From assembly GCA_904063045.1 (NCBI GenBank), contig CAJFCJ010000070.1, forward strand, positions 133,502 through 197,501: a stretch of DNA of 64,000 nucleotides. Direction: 5' to 3'. Made by a program: the position numbers and the translations under genes. The DNA is from Dimorphilus gyrociliatus (lineage: Eukaryota; Annelida; Polychaeta; Dinophilidae). Positions 22,111 through 32,948 of the stretch are shown here, piece by piece. The first letter of the stretch is position 1. Every line of letters starts with the position of its first letter. The notes beneath the pieces were generated by a model. The model searched no databases. It was not told the DNA's origin and saw nothing but the letters and a program-made list of their open reading frames with translations.

Positions 22111-22992
22111 AAAATATGTTTTTCTCGCAAATAGACTTTACTTTTAGACTGTGGAAGAATGATACTCATCAATTATACAATAAAACATCAGAGGGAGAAA
22201 AATTTTCTGGAATTGCTCAAGTTTCGTTTGACAACATTTTTTATAATGTTAATCCAAAGTTCATTAGGATAAAAGAAGTGGACCTTTTAGGTCAATACTT
22301 TGGATTTAGTCAAGGAAGTCAAATTTTTTGATGAAAAGCAGAGATCAATAACAACAGTAAAATCTGTAAACTTTTATGATACTTGCTATTATTTATTTGT
22401 TTCCAACAAGAAATATGATGTTTATGAAATTGAAAGCTTTTGCAACAGAAATGGTCTATCAATTGTTGATTTATCATTTATCAATACACATTATATTATT
22501 TATTTATTATTCATTGCAAAAAGATATTTAACATATTCCAAAAGCTAGACAAACAAGCATGGACTGAATGCTTTCATTTGATTTCCAATGATTTATTAAA
22601 ATTATCTAGAATTAAAAATACCAAATGTTCTAGTAAATATAAAAAGTATGTTTGTCAGTTTCTTCTAGGTATTGCATTTGGACAAAAAAAGTCTATGGAT
22701 GATATTAATGATAATACATTTGAACAGATATTGTCAATAAAAGAACAACCATTATTTCCTGGCTTCCTTCTAATTTCAACCAATTCTTCTATTGTTCTAA
22801 AGAAAGCTGTTATATTAATATCATTTTTGTTTGCGATGGAATTATTGATTGGAGAATGTTTGGACAAAAGTGAAATATATAATCAAGAGAAAAATTGTCT
22901 TGATAATTCTGATGAACAAAACCAACATTTCCGTTAGTGTTAAAAATCAATGTACAAATAAGTGTCAATTTTTTGACATACATTAAAATGAT

Positions 22993-23021
22993 TGACTGAT
23001 TGATTGATTGATTGATTGATT
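22993..23021. repeat. (ATTG)n microsatellite
   Basis: Seven ATTG units inside the decayed receptor. A second array of the same unit lies at 25214-25241 in the same gene. Confidence 0.9.
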
Positions 23022-23390
23022 CAAAACTAGTTTAGCTAACTATAAATCTATTGACACACTTTCTGTTGAAATCACCTTTAAGAATAATTTTACATACACA
23101 TCTTCTAATCTTGCCACAGAGTATTGTAAACGTACCATATGTGACTTTAAATGCTCTGACGAGAATGAACTTTGTCCGCCCTCTTGCCAGCTATGTGAAG
23201 ATTATAGCTACAATGGTAACTGATTGATAACTGAAATATGGAATACTAAAGGTTTACGTTTCTAAAAAATATATAAACAGCGTGTCGCAAGCTAGCCAAT
23301 TTGCATCTTTCTTTTTCAAAAAATTCTCCTATTTTTTAATTCATTCAATTTTTAAAAATTTTTGAAAAGGATTATTTTTCAAAAATATAT

Positions 23391-24025
23391 TGTACAACTT
23401 TGGTTATATTTTACATGCTTGAACTCTATTATTTTATGCAACATATACATGTACATCTTAAAACCTACGCAAGAAAATGCTATAACATTGGCCAAACATA
23501 AGTCTGATTAGTCAGCTTGAAGGCTCATCTTTAATTACCAATAAAGGTTTGGCCAAGTTATAATTTAATTAACTTGCCTAGGGTGTGGCCAAGTTATAAT
23601 TCAATTAACCTTCCTAAATGTTGAACCTTGTAACATCCTGTTACTAAAGATAAATATGAACTACACATTTCGGCAACTGTAAAGTGATGATTGGATGTCA
23701 GAGACAAACCTCAAAGTATATAAATCCTCATTATTCTCATTTGGCATGCAGCTTCCATCTGGACCCAAGGACCTGGGAAAATCATCTGGAAACAACCTCC
23801 ACTGGAACCATCCATCTACTCCTCAACATTGGAAGACAGTTTGGTAATTTGGCAACCTGCTATTACAAACTATCTACTCTGCTATTGAACTCTCATATTG
23901 TTACTTGCTTAAGTATTATTATTGCGAATAAACCATTTTAATTTAAACATTTGTTTAAAGGTTCGAGTAGAACCAGTATTGTTATAACTTGCAAACGCAT
24001 AGATTTTGCCAGCAAGAGCAGTACA
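23391..24025 (+). mobile_element. Solo LTR, family 2
   Basis: 635-bp sequence starting TGTACAACTT and ending GAGCAGTACA, so its ends form TGTAC...GTACA. Flanked by the 4-bp direct repeat ATAT on both sides. It matches 26531-27032 throughout (GGCCAAGTTATAATTTAATT, TACTTGCTTAAGTAT, GGTTCGAGTAGAACCAGTA) and sits between the LDLa and LRR parts of the decayed receptor. Confidence 0.8.
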
Positions 24026-25489
24026 ATATTTATATATATATATATATGTATACCAGTTTATTTTATCTTATCATTAAACTTGAATAATTCTACATTAAAA
24101 CAATTTCTAACTGAATTTTATTTCCCCAATCTTATATTTCTACAACTTTCAAATGTCTATTTTGAGATTGGATATGTATCAAAATCAATTTTTAATCTAA
24201 CACAAATTCAAAGTTTCAAACTGGAAAATGTTCATATTGAATCACGTGATAATTATATTTCTTTTTCTGGTATTATTCAATTACGTAATTTACACTTGAA
24301 TCGGATAAACATACATTATTTAAGTAGTGAATCATTTTTTAAACTTTCAAAACTTAAATATTTGAAAATAATCAATTGTCCAATTAAATCTATTGAAGAA
24401 GATGCATTTAAACATATTTCTAATCTAATAAGTTTGATATTTCATCGGGTAGTTCTTCCATCAAATTTAACCAAGAATTTTTTTAAACCATTAATAAAAC
24501 TTGAGTATTTCCGGAGTGAAAATTTCAAACTATGCTGTTTTATATCACAAATTCTTTCTCAGAAGATAAAATGCTATCCATTCATTTCAAATAATCAAAT
24601 TTGTGAACTATTACTAGGTTCACACGTGCTCAGAGTGTTTACTTGGATTTTAGGAATATGTGGATTAATTTTCAATATCCTATCAATCTTCTTGAGAATT
24701 TTCACATTCAAAAAATCAACAGCTATATTTTATTGTACTCTAGCATTTGCTGATTTGGTAGGATCTATTCAAACTGTAATATTTGCAATCAAAGACAGCG
24801 AACTTAATGGCATATATATGGAAAATGAAAGTTTATGGAAATCCAGCAAACTATGTTCTATTGTAGGCTTATTTTCAACATTTTCGCTTATTCTATCAAC
24901 TACCAGTTTATTATTAGTGACTGCAGAAAAATATAGCGAAATTGATAATATAGGCGTTGGTAAATTCAGCCTATTAAGAGTAGTTATTTTATCATTATCT
25001 AGCTGTCTTTTTGCATCGATATTGGCTGTGTTACCTTTATTCCTCTATAAAGTGAGCAACAGTATATTGTTTTTCTTCCATTTGTATAATTTAATAATTC
25101 ACAGGCCTACTACGAGCAATTTTCCACCTGTGTGTTTTAGTAAATCCACTGCTCTTTACAGGCATGCTAATATCACAGATTTTGAAACAAAGAAAACTTA
25201 ATAACAGAAATAAAAGGTCATTGATTGATTGATTGATTGAAATTAAGAAAAACCTTGTAGAATGATTATTGCTTTCATTGCAAACTGCAGTTTATTGAAA
25301 ATATTCAATTGGAAACAAATAATAAAAGTAAATTTGTTATTTCATACTTTCATGATCACTCATTCACACCTTTTTTTCAATATAGATTTAATATTTTTGA
25401 AAGGCCTATACAAGAACTTTATAATACAAGATGAAGATCAAAAACCATTTGAGAAAACAGATACAAACAAAAAATTGACTTGAAAGATT

Positions 25490-26490
25490 TACAACATATA
25501 CATTCTTTCCTTTTGTCCAATGACAGCAATGGATTACTGTGTAAAGAATTCATATTCACTCAATTTTAAAGAAAATGCTATTTATCCACTGGCTAGTGAT
25601 TAATTACACATATATTTGTTACATATTCATAATCAAATCATTTTTTTCCCTTCAGAAGAGATGTTATTACTATTCTTATGACGCTATTGAATGTTTTAAT
25701 GAACAATACCAACAAAAATACATGTTCGATTTTGGATTTTATATTAGGCAGGCGTTGCAAAAAGAATATGTTCAAAGAAAAATGGGTGATCAATTTGTTT
25801 GTTCAAGCAACAAACAACTTTATACATTATCACCTATGAATCATATGTACAAATCATAAATATATATATATATATATATATATACTGCATATATTTAATA
25901 AAACATTAACAACTATTGAAATTTCATCCCTTCAACTTTACAACCAGTAATTCCTTTTCAAAATTTTCTAAATGCCCAACATTTGTATTTTCACCCAAAC
26001 CTCAATCTAGATTGGAAACATTGAAATCACTTTAGCTTAACCTAACTCAGTTAAGACTAACTTGAACATCTCCATAGTAATTTAATAGCTACGAGATTCA
26101 GGGTCAAAGGTTACAACTCACAAGTATCATTTCCCCATTGATTTTCACATATAGAATTTTCACATAATTTTTTATAATAAATAAGATCCTATATAACTTT
26201 ATTAAAATTTCATAGCATTGTTTTATTTTGTCATCAAATATTCATTATAGTTACAATACATATTTTCATTTTGCAAGATTTTGTCTCATTTATTATTTCA
26301 CGATTCATGATATGAATGAATTGAATTGAATTAATGATATTAATGATTAAACTCAATATTGCCCTGCTAACTCTTTTATACCATAACAACAAATCTCCAA
26401 AGGATATAGCCAAAATACCAAAAGGTCTAAAGTAACACATATTTAAATATTCAGCTATTCAAAACAACACTGAAAAAATATATGAACCTC
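25490..26490. other. No supported gene
   Basis: AT-rich. A protein-like frame at 25658-25859 follows a plausible 3' splice site (CCCTTCAG), but I recognise no domain. A (TA)n run at 25860-25885 ends it. Confidence 0.35.
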
Positions 26491-26495
26491 GATAC

Positions 26496-26529
<34 letters not shown>
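26496..26529. repeat. (GATA)n microsatellite
   Basis: About eight GATA units immediately left of the family 2 LTR at 26531. Confidence 0.9.
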
Positions 26530-26530
26530 T

Positions 26531-27032
26531 TGTACAACTTATGAATATATTTGTATTATGCTTGAAACTATTATGATAGGCCTAAAACTTATGCTACTCC
26601 CAAACCACTTAAGAAAACACATTAACCTTCGGCCAAGTTATAATTTAATTATCTTTCATAAAAGACAATCATTATGTCTAGTGGACTTTGTGACATCCTC
26701 TTACAAAGAATATATAAACTCTTGTAGTTTTATTTGAGTCAGAGAGACAGAAAGCCTTCTCTCTCCTCTCTATCTCTACCTCTTGATTTGAGAAGATAAC
26801 CTGGAAACAAGCAGAAGTCTGCAACTTCTACTCCTCCTGGTTGAAAGCTACTTGGTAACTTGGCAACTGCTACAAACTATCTACCCTGATATTGAACTTT
26901 CTTATAACTACTTGCTTAAGTATCTATTTTGAATAAATCATTTAAAATTAAACATTTTTGTTTAATGGTTCGAGTAGAACCAGTACTGTTATAATTCTCA
27001 AACAAACAACTAAGTTAAGCAGAAGCAGTACA
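26531..27032 (+). repeat. LTR family 2 copy
   Basis: 502 bp from TGTACAACTT to AGCAGTACA. Internal TATATAAACTC (26709-26719) is TATA-like and AATAAA at 26932 could be a polyadenylation signal. No matching short duplication flanks it. A truncated inverted copy lies at 31637-31989. Confidence 0.75.
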
Positions 27033-27078
27033 ATGTTGGTAAGAAACATCAACAAGTTCAACAACTTTTGGAATACAT

Positions 27079-29595
27079 TCAGGATACTTTAACAAGACAT
27101 AAAGAGCACATCAGCTTTGCAAATGATCTTGGTATTGATGCTGGTTTGTCTACAACTGAACACTTAACTGGTTCCCCTCTTCTAATAAAGAATGGAAGAG
27201 AAACTTGTTTTGTTGCAAAATTAATAATGGCTCCAGAATTTCGTAGGAAGTCACAACCAAGTATTATAGCCATATCCAATTTTTCCATAATGAAAAATTC
27301 TTGTTTCATAATTCTTCCAGCGAACTGGATGTTCAATCTTGCTTTTCCTTTAGTCTTTAAAGCTTTTCCATCTGCTGAAGTGATGTTTGGTAAGTTAGTG
27401 GTTTCTATCTTGATGAATTTATGGTCCATTAACTTGATTTCTTTTTCTGTAATAAAGGACATAAGGGCTCCTGTATCACATAATGCAATGACTTCTCTTC
27501 CATTGTGGTTCTTCATTCTAAACTGAAAATCATCTCTGCCTTTTACTTGAGAGGTGCACTTGAAATGTGCAATTTTGTCCTCTTTAAGGTTAAAGATTGC
27601 CATTGTTCCTTTAGAAGTTTCTCTTTCATTTGGTTCATCAGGTTCAGTATGTATTAGTCTGTTAAATGTGCCTCTTTCCATTGCTGTGTTTCCCATTCTT
27701 TGATGTGGTTGAAATCTATTTTGGGTAAAATTTATGTTTGGATTAATTGGGTTATTGTCAAATCTTCGTTTAAATTGTTTGAATTCCTTTTCATCTTCTT
27801 TCCTTGCATCGTTGAAAAATACCTCTGCTCTTTTTGCCAGTTTAATATACTGGTCCACTGAGCTGATTTTTCCATCTTTTTCCACATGATTAACAATTTT
27901 TCCTTTAAGACCATTCCTGAATACAGTTAACAGTTGAAGCTCTCTAACGCTTTGTGTAACACAAGCCATTTCTGTATTATTGAATGGTAGTAATTTTTCC
28001 ACAAGTTCTTTACTTCTTCTAATAAAACTTTGAACAGTTTCATCATTAAACTGTCTCAATCTATCAATATCTTTTTTAAAAGCCATAGGATCTGGATTGA
28101 ATTCTTCATCCAATGCATCCCAAATTTCATTTTCATTTGCCATGAAGGGTAAGCTTTCAATAACATCTCTGGCTCTTCCAGTAGTGTATTTTCTCAGCAT
28201 TCGAATTCTTTTCTCCTCTGTGTCCCAAAGGTTCAATTCACAAGCTGTTTGAAAGTTCCTCTTAAAGGACCAAGTATCTTTGCTACCAGAATAGGGTCTC
28301 AGCAAAGTAGTATTAGATGAATACGACAGAAGTCGCCCAGGGCAGAAGTCGCCCAGGACAGAAGTCGCCCAGACATTGATAGAAGTCGCCCAGAGCTGTG
28401 ACAGAAGTCGCCCAGAAGTGTGATAGAAGTCACCCAGGACTATGACAGAAGTCGCCCAGAAGTGTACTAGAAGTTTACAGTATGCTTAATAAAATGCAAA
28501 ATATATGAAAATAATTTATGAAGTAGTTTGTATTTATTATTTGTAATCTCTGAGTGATAATGAAAGAAATTGTTTTACCAGTTTTTTTTGTAGAGTAATG
28601 TTTTACCACTTGATTTGTTGTGAAAATTGAATTGTTAGCTATTCGAATTAAGTGATTTTCTGCATTGTAATCCTTCAAAAGTAACAATTGTTTTGATAAA
28701 AATATTAGTCTCTTTAAAATCATGTATATATCTTACAATTTTTTTTTAATTCTCATGATCTTTGACATAAGAGGTATTTGAAAGAAATTGATGAACATGG
28801 CAAAATTCTGCTTTGAATGTAGAAACAAATTTAATAAATTAAATGAAATGCATAAGATTTTTAGTTTAAAACTCAATACTGTACTTTGTATTGTGATTGT
28901 GGGAATTTTCTGCTGTACTGATCCAAATAGAACCTCAAGTTTGTGCACAAGTTTAAGCAAATAAATGATATTTATGTGAAACCTTCAACAGAATGCCAGT
29001 ATTTTATTATTTAATTCATTCACTATTTAGTTATTATTAAATGATGCATTCTATATTTATTAATACTTATTATATATTTCAATTGTCAGAAATCAATAGA
29101 AACAAAGAACAAACACATTATGTCTTCTACAGTTCTAGGCGACTTCTGTCATAGTCCTGGGCGACTTCTATCACAGTTCTGGGCGACTTCTGTCACAGCT
29201 CTGGGCGACTTCTATCAATTTCTGGGCGACTTCTGTCCTGGGCGACTTCTGCCCTGGGCGACTTCTGTTGTTCCCGTATTAGATTTCTCATTAGCATCAA
29301 TTAAAAGACTTGCAATTGTCTTTACCAAAGCATTATCTTGAAAGCCAGAATTACTGAATTTTGGTTGAGTAGGATCAGGATTAACCATACCTTCAGGAAT
29401 TGTAGTTCCCCCAGTTAATGAATGGTATTTCAAAAAGCTATTACCATCAATCTTGGCTCCACTACCCTTAATTCTCAACATTAATTCATTTATTTTAGAG
29501 AGATACTCATCTATTTCTTTTGCTCTGGTTTTGTCACTTTCATAAACCAAAATATCAGTCCTTAGAGTTGAATTGTGGGCTGTCAACTGCACCAT
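27079..29595 (-). mobile_element. LTR retrotransposon gag and aspartic protease, 3' truncated, split by a nested element
   Basis: The minus strand encodes a gag-like capsid protein from about 29595 to 29285 and again from 28309 to about 27500, followed without a stop by a retropepsin-type protease. Gag shows the Ty3/Gypsy-style pattern WDTEEKRIRMLRKYTTGRA and VQSFIRRSKELVEKL. The protease has the DTGA active site (LCDTGALMSFI) and the flap-distal ILGCDFL. The frame is interrupted only by the fold-back element at 28319-29275; it is continuous on either side of the 9-bp duplication. The frame ends at 27079, next to a family 2 LTR; reverse transcriptase and integrase are absent. Adjacent LTR: 29599-30364. 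Confidence 0.85.
28319..29275. mobile_element. Fold-back MULE-like element, GTCGCCCAG motif family
   Basis: 957 bp. Each end is an array of six to seven copies of ACAGAAGTCGCCCAG-like units in opposite orientation. Termini GAATACGACAGAAGTCG and (reverse complement of the right end) GGGAACAACAGAAGTCG, the same pair as in 9483-10495 but swapped, so this copy is inverted relative to that one. Perfect 9-bp target-site duplication GTATTAGAT at 28310-28318 and 29276-29284. The AT-rich interior has no transposase; 28880-28960 contains a family 1 LTR scrap. Inserted in gag. Confidence 0.92.
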
Positions 29596-29598
29596 ATT

Positions 29599-30364
29599 TG
29601 TACTTTGTTGTATTGTAATTGTAGGAATTTCTGCTTCTTCAGAACAGTATTCATCCTTTCCAATCATTTATCAATTTACCAAAGTACTAGTCCAATTAGA
29701 ACCTTTCAAGTTCATCCACAAATAGTCTTAACAAATGTAATTTTGGTAGAAATAATTCAACAAAATACCAGTATTTCGTCCAAAGAATATGTATTGAGTA
29801 AATGAGTTTCTAGTTCTAAACAAGTAAGTTTAAACAACCAGTTAACAGTTAAAGAACTGAACTGACAAGCTGGGGAAATGCATTTCCTTTTATACATTTC
29901 CAAAGCTTGGGTTCAAGTGGTCAAAGGATTACAAAGTTGAAATCTGACAGTCTCATAATTCTCATGTAACAAAAATATGAAAAACTGTTATATCACACAT
30001 ATAAAATATAATCCTAAGATTAGGGCCACATGTCAAACATGTGCCACAGTAAACAGGCCGGCCTCATCAGCATCTGGTGTTTGACCTGCATCTTTTCCAT
30101 GTTCTTTGTTCCTTTGTTAATTCCCAAGTAGCCACCATCTGTTACAGTCAAGAGTCTATTTCTTACGAAATAGAGTTCTTTCTAAAGTACTAAAAGCTAA
30201 CACTACAAAATAAAAGTCTTTCTAAAATTCTACCACTATAATTCCTACAAAATATAAGTATTTCTATAGTTGCACCAGTCTAATTCTTATAAAATAGAAG
30301 TCTTTCTAATGTACCCTTATATCTAAAGTCTAAGTATTGATATATCATTATATCTAAGTGCACA
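29599..30364 (-). repeat. LTR of the gag-bearing retrotransposon (family 1)
   Basis: 766 bp, on the minus strand starting TGTGCACTTAG and ending AACAAAGTACA (TG...CA). The element's coding part follows directly: four bases after the LTR end the minus strand reads TGGTGCAGTTGACAG, which may be a tRNA primer-binding site. Copies or fragments occur at 4205-4480, 9700-10304, 10955-11239, 35690-35910, 39889-40215, 42665-42790 and 51570-52060. Confidence 0.75.
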
Positions 30365-30930
30365 GATTTAATGGCAGAAAGAGTAGATTTCAAATATCAG
30401 AATGAGAGTTAAAAAAAAATTTTTTTTCTACAAAATAAATATAATAAGCTTAGGCTGTTGAAAAAAATCACCACTAGAGGACTCTATGAGTTGTTTACAG
30501 GTACTTTCATTTGAATGGTGTAGGAATTTAAATAGTCCCCTTCATTTTCGTGCCATCTTTTAAAAAGGTAAGAGCTCAGTTATGTAAAATAAACCTCAAA
30601 ATTCTCAATATTCATTTCTGTGCTTTTTGAAAAGTACAGCCTGGCTTTTTAAGCTTTTTCTCTGACTTTTTGGCATGTAGAGTATGAAATAATCTTTGTG
30701 TAGGTTCTGTTTTGTCCATGCATTTGACTAATGTTACTGTAGTAATATTTTTCATTTGCATTGTTTTGTCTTTAGTTTAGCATGTGTAGGCATAGATATA
30801 GGCTATGTTGTAATGTTATTGTTTGATTGTGCTTTTTGAAAAGTACAATCCCCTGTTTTCTTCAAATTTGTATAAGTAGGTAAAAAATTAATCTTTGGGT
30901 AGGTCTTATTCTGTTTTTTGTGCTATTTGA
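30365..30930. repeat. Non-coding, with an imperfect direct repeat
   Basis: GTGCTTTTTGAAAAGTACA occurs twice about 210 bp apart (near 30618 and 30828), followed in each case by a similar TTTGKGTAGGT stretch. No gene is visible. Confidence 0.5.
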
Positions 30931-31137
30931 TTATATATCATAACCATCAAAATAGGATGGAAATTCTGGTCTCTTTAGAAAAAGACCTCCAACTGAAACA
31001 ACTACTGGTCCTTCATAATAGTTGTTTTCAGCATTATTATTGTAAAATGAAAATGTTGATTTACTAAATTCTTTTTTATTAATTATCAAGTCAAAAAATG
31101 AACAGAGTAGAAGAGAAAACAACCACAAATTTTTCAT
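30931..31137 (-). CDS. Candidate small secreted protein or first exon (68 residues)
   Basis: The frame starts with ATG at 31137. MKNLWLFSLLLCSFFDLI is a convincing signal peptide, followed by a hydrophilic segment (KKEFSKSTFSFYNNNAENNY) and GPVVVSVGGLFLKRPEFPSY. KR could be a dibasic cleavage site, which would fit a peptide precursor. The GPVVVSV stretch also recalls the first conserved strand of Cys-loop receptor subunits, so this may be the first exon of a larger gene. Stop at 30931-30933. No homologue recognised. Confidence 0.4.
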   Translation of the reverse strand: MKNLWLFSLLLCSFFDLIINKKEFSKSTFSFYNNNAENNYYEGPVVVSVGGLFLKRPEFPSYFDGYDI

Positions 31138-31234
31138 ATTCTTTCTCTCTCTTTAAAACGAAAGAGACTGTAGATGATGGTGCATGATTTCTTTAACTAA
31201 CCTTTTTAAATTATTATTAATTCTTCTTTTTGTA

Positions 31235-31580
31235 CTAAAGGCATGTAGAGTACTGTATAATACTATTCCAAGATTGTTGTCCATTCATCAATGGAATGTA
31301 ACAATTTTGGTGCACACTATGAAAAGTGCATACTCATTGGTAAGCATATGCATACAGTGTATGATAATGACCTACAAGTGTGCATATAAGTTAATTAGGC
31401 TTAATATTCAAATTAATTATAAATTAGTATAAATGGTAGTGTATGTTGTATCTTAGGCGTTTAGAGTACTGTATAATACTATTCCAATACTGCTTTTCCA
31501 TTGATGAATGGAATGTAACAATTTTGGGCACACACTATGAAGTGTGCGTACTCCTTGGAAAGTATTTGTGTATGGTGCAC
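31235..31580. repeat. Imperfect tandem duplication (unit about 215 bp)
   Basis: TAGAGTACTGTATAATACTATTCCAA, ATCAATGGAATGTAACAATTTTGG and the CACACTATGAA segments occur at 31245-31345 and again at 31456-31560, in the same order and orientation. Confidence 0.8.
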
Positions 31581-31636
31581 GTAAACTTCCTAAATATGTA
31601 CAAAGCAAGTAGTTATAAGAAAGTTCAATATCAGGG

Positions 31637-31989
31637 TAGATAGTTTGTAGCAGTTGCCAAGTTACCAAGTAGCTTTCAACCAGGAGGAGTAGAAGTTGCA
31701 GACTTCTGCTTGTTTCCAGGTTATCTTCTCAAATCAAGAGGTAGAGATAGAGAGGAGAGAGAAGGCTTTCTGTCTCTCTGACTCAAATAAAACTACAAGA
31801 GTTTATATATTCTTTGTAAGAGGATGTCACAAAGTCCACTAGACATAATGGTTGTCTTTTATGAAAGTTAATTAAATTATAACTGGACCAAAGGTTAATG
31901 TGTTTTATTAAGTGGTTTGGGAGTGGCATAAGTTTTAGGCCTATCATAATAGCTTCAAGTACAATAAAAATATATTCGTAAGTTGTACA
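31637..31989 (-). repeat. LTR family 2, truncated inverted copy
   Basis: The reverse complement matches 26531-26880 closely, including the GA-rich tract around AGAGAAGGCTTTCTGTCTCT. The 3' third is missing. With 26531-27032 it forms inverted arms about 5 kb apart. Confidence 0.85.
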
Positions 31990-32900
31990 CTATTTTATCA
32001 TAATTTTATCAAAATTAATTTGAAAAACCCTAAGTTGTACAATAGTAATATGTTTTTTTTTAATATTGACAACACAGGATTGGTAATGTCAATCCTATAT
32101 TTATATTTTTCCTAGATTTATAAATAAAGAAACTTGAAACTAATAAAAAAAATATAAATCTCTTTGTTACAATATTCTTTTATTTATTTATTGAAAATAT
32201 TTCTATTTTTAATCCAATATCTAAGATTGTTGTCTTGAAAGAAATGATTGTCAGAAATAGGATCTTTGTTCGGGGATTTTGAAGGAGTGGTTAGGGGATC
32301 AAATAGTTTTGCCCTAATCCAACAACTGAATGAATAAATTAACTTAATATGTATTAATATTAGGAATAACGATTTGAAAATGTTGTTGGAAATTATTAGT
32401 TATTTAGAGTTATTAGAGTTATAAAATATTTATTTGTTTCATTAGGCCTATTTTATATTATTCAATGAATATTTTATTTATACATTGAATAGAAAAAAGA
32501 ATACAAAAGAAATAATAAAAAAAGATACAAAAGAACTTGCTAGAGAACAAATTTAAATAGTGACACAGCTAGCGTAGGCAAAGATTTTTTCATAACTCTT
32601 GATATCAGAGTATCCTCTAGAATCCTTTACAAAAGCACATATAAAAAAAATATATATTTTATTTTAGTGTTTTCATAATTAAAAAAAATAACAATAATTT
32701 TTAACAGTAGAAATAAATATATTAAAATTGTAAGTAGCTCAATAAACATACAAAGAAAAGTGTAATTAATTAGGACAAAACATTTTGAGTCTGAAATAAA
32801 TCATTATATCACAAAGAAAACTATCCTTTGCCCAATATTGTCAGTAGGAGGCGCCTTGGAGTCTTAGCAAACACTACAACAGCATTTTTATTTGTGACTC
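31990..32900. other. AT-rich region upstream of fascin; possible promoter
   Basis: No gene is visible. The stretch just before the fascin ATG (32850-32948) is less AT-rich and probably contains the 5' leader, but I cannot point to a specific promoter element. Confidence 0.35.
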
Positions 32901-32948
32901 CAACAAGTCACAAAAAGAGAAAGTTTGGTATTTTTTGAAGAAATACAA

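Larger units (their letters stand above)
22116..25483 (+). pseudogene. Lectin/LDLa/LRR/7TM receptor gene, decayed and split by an LTR
   Basis: Plus-strand pieces in receptor order: an SRCR-like stretch (22120-22320), the start of a C-type-lectin domain (DTCYYLFVSNKKYDVYEIES, 22370-22470), LDLa pieces (VCDGIIDW near 22830; TICDFKCSDENELCPPSC near 23130-23190), then beyond the inserted LTR a run of LRRs (24060-24510) with a Cys cap (KLCCF), TM1 (WILGICGLIFNILS), TM2 (LAFADLVGS), TM3 with AEKY in the DRY place, and TM4. An intron (25052-25104) interrupts extracellular loop 2 at the same place as in the paralogues. TM5 onward is frame-shifted and broken by a TTGA microsatellite at 25214-25241. 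The LRR-TM1-4 exon alone stays open, so the decay is uneven. Confidence 0.75.

Noticed and set aside
27068-27526. Plus-strand frame across the protease region
   Set aside because: It is the antisense shadow of the gag-protease frame, which has the DTGA motif.
28320-28470. Regularly repeated GAAGTCGCCCAG units as a CRISPR-like array
   Set aside because: Spacing is irregular, units are mirrored at 29140-29275, a 9-bp target-site duplication bounds the whole, and the genome is eukaryotic.
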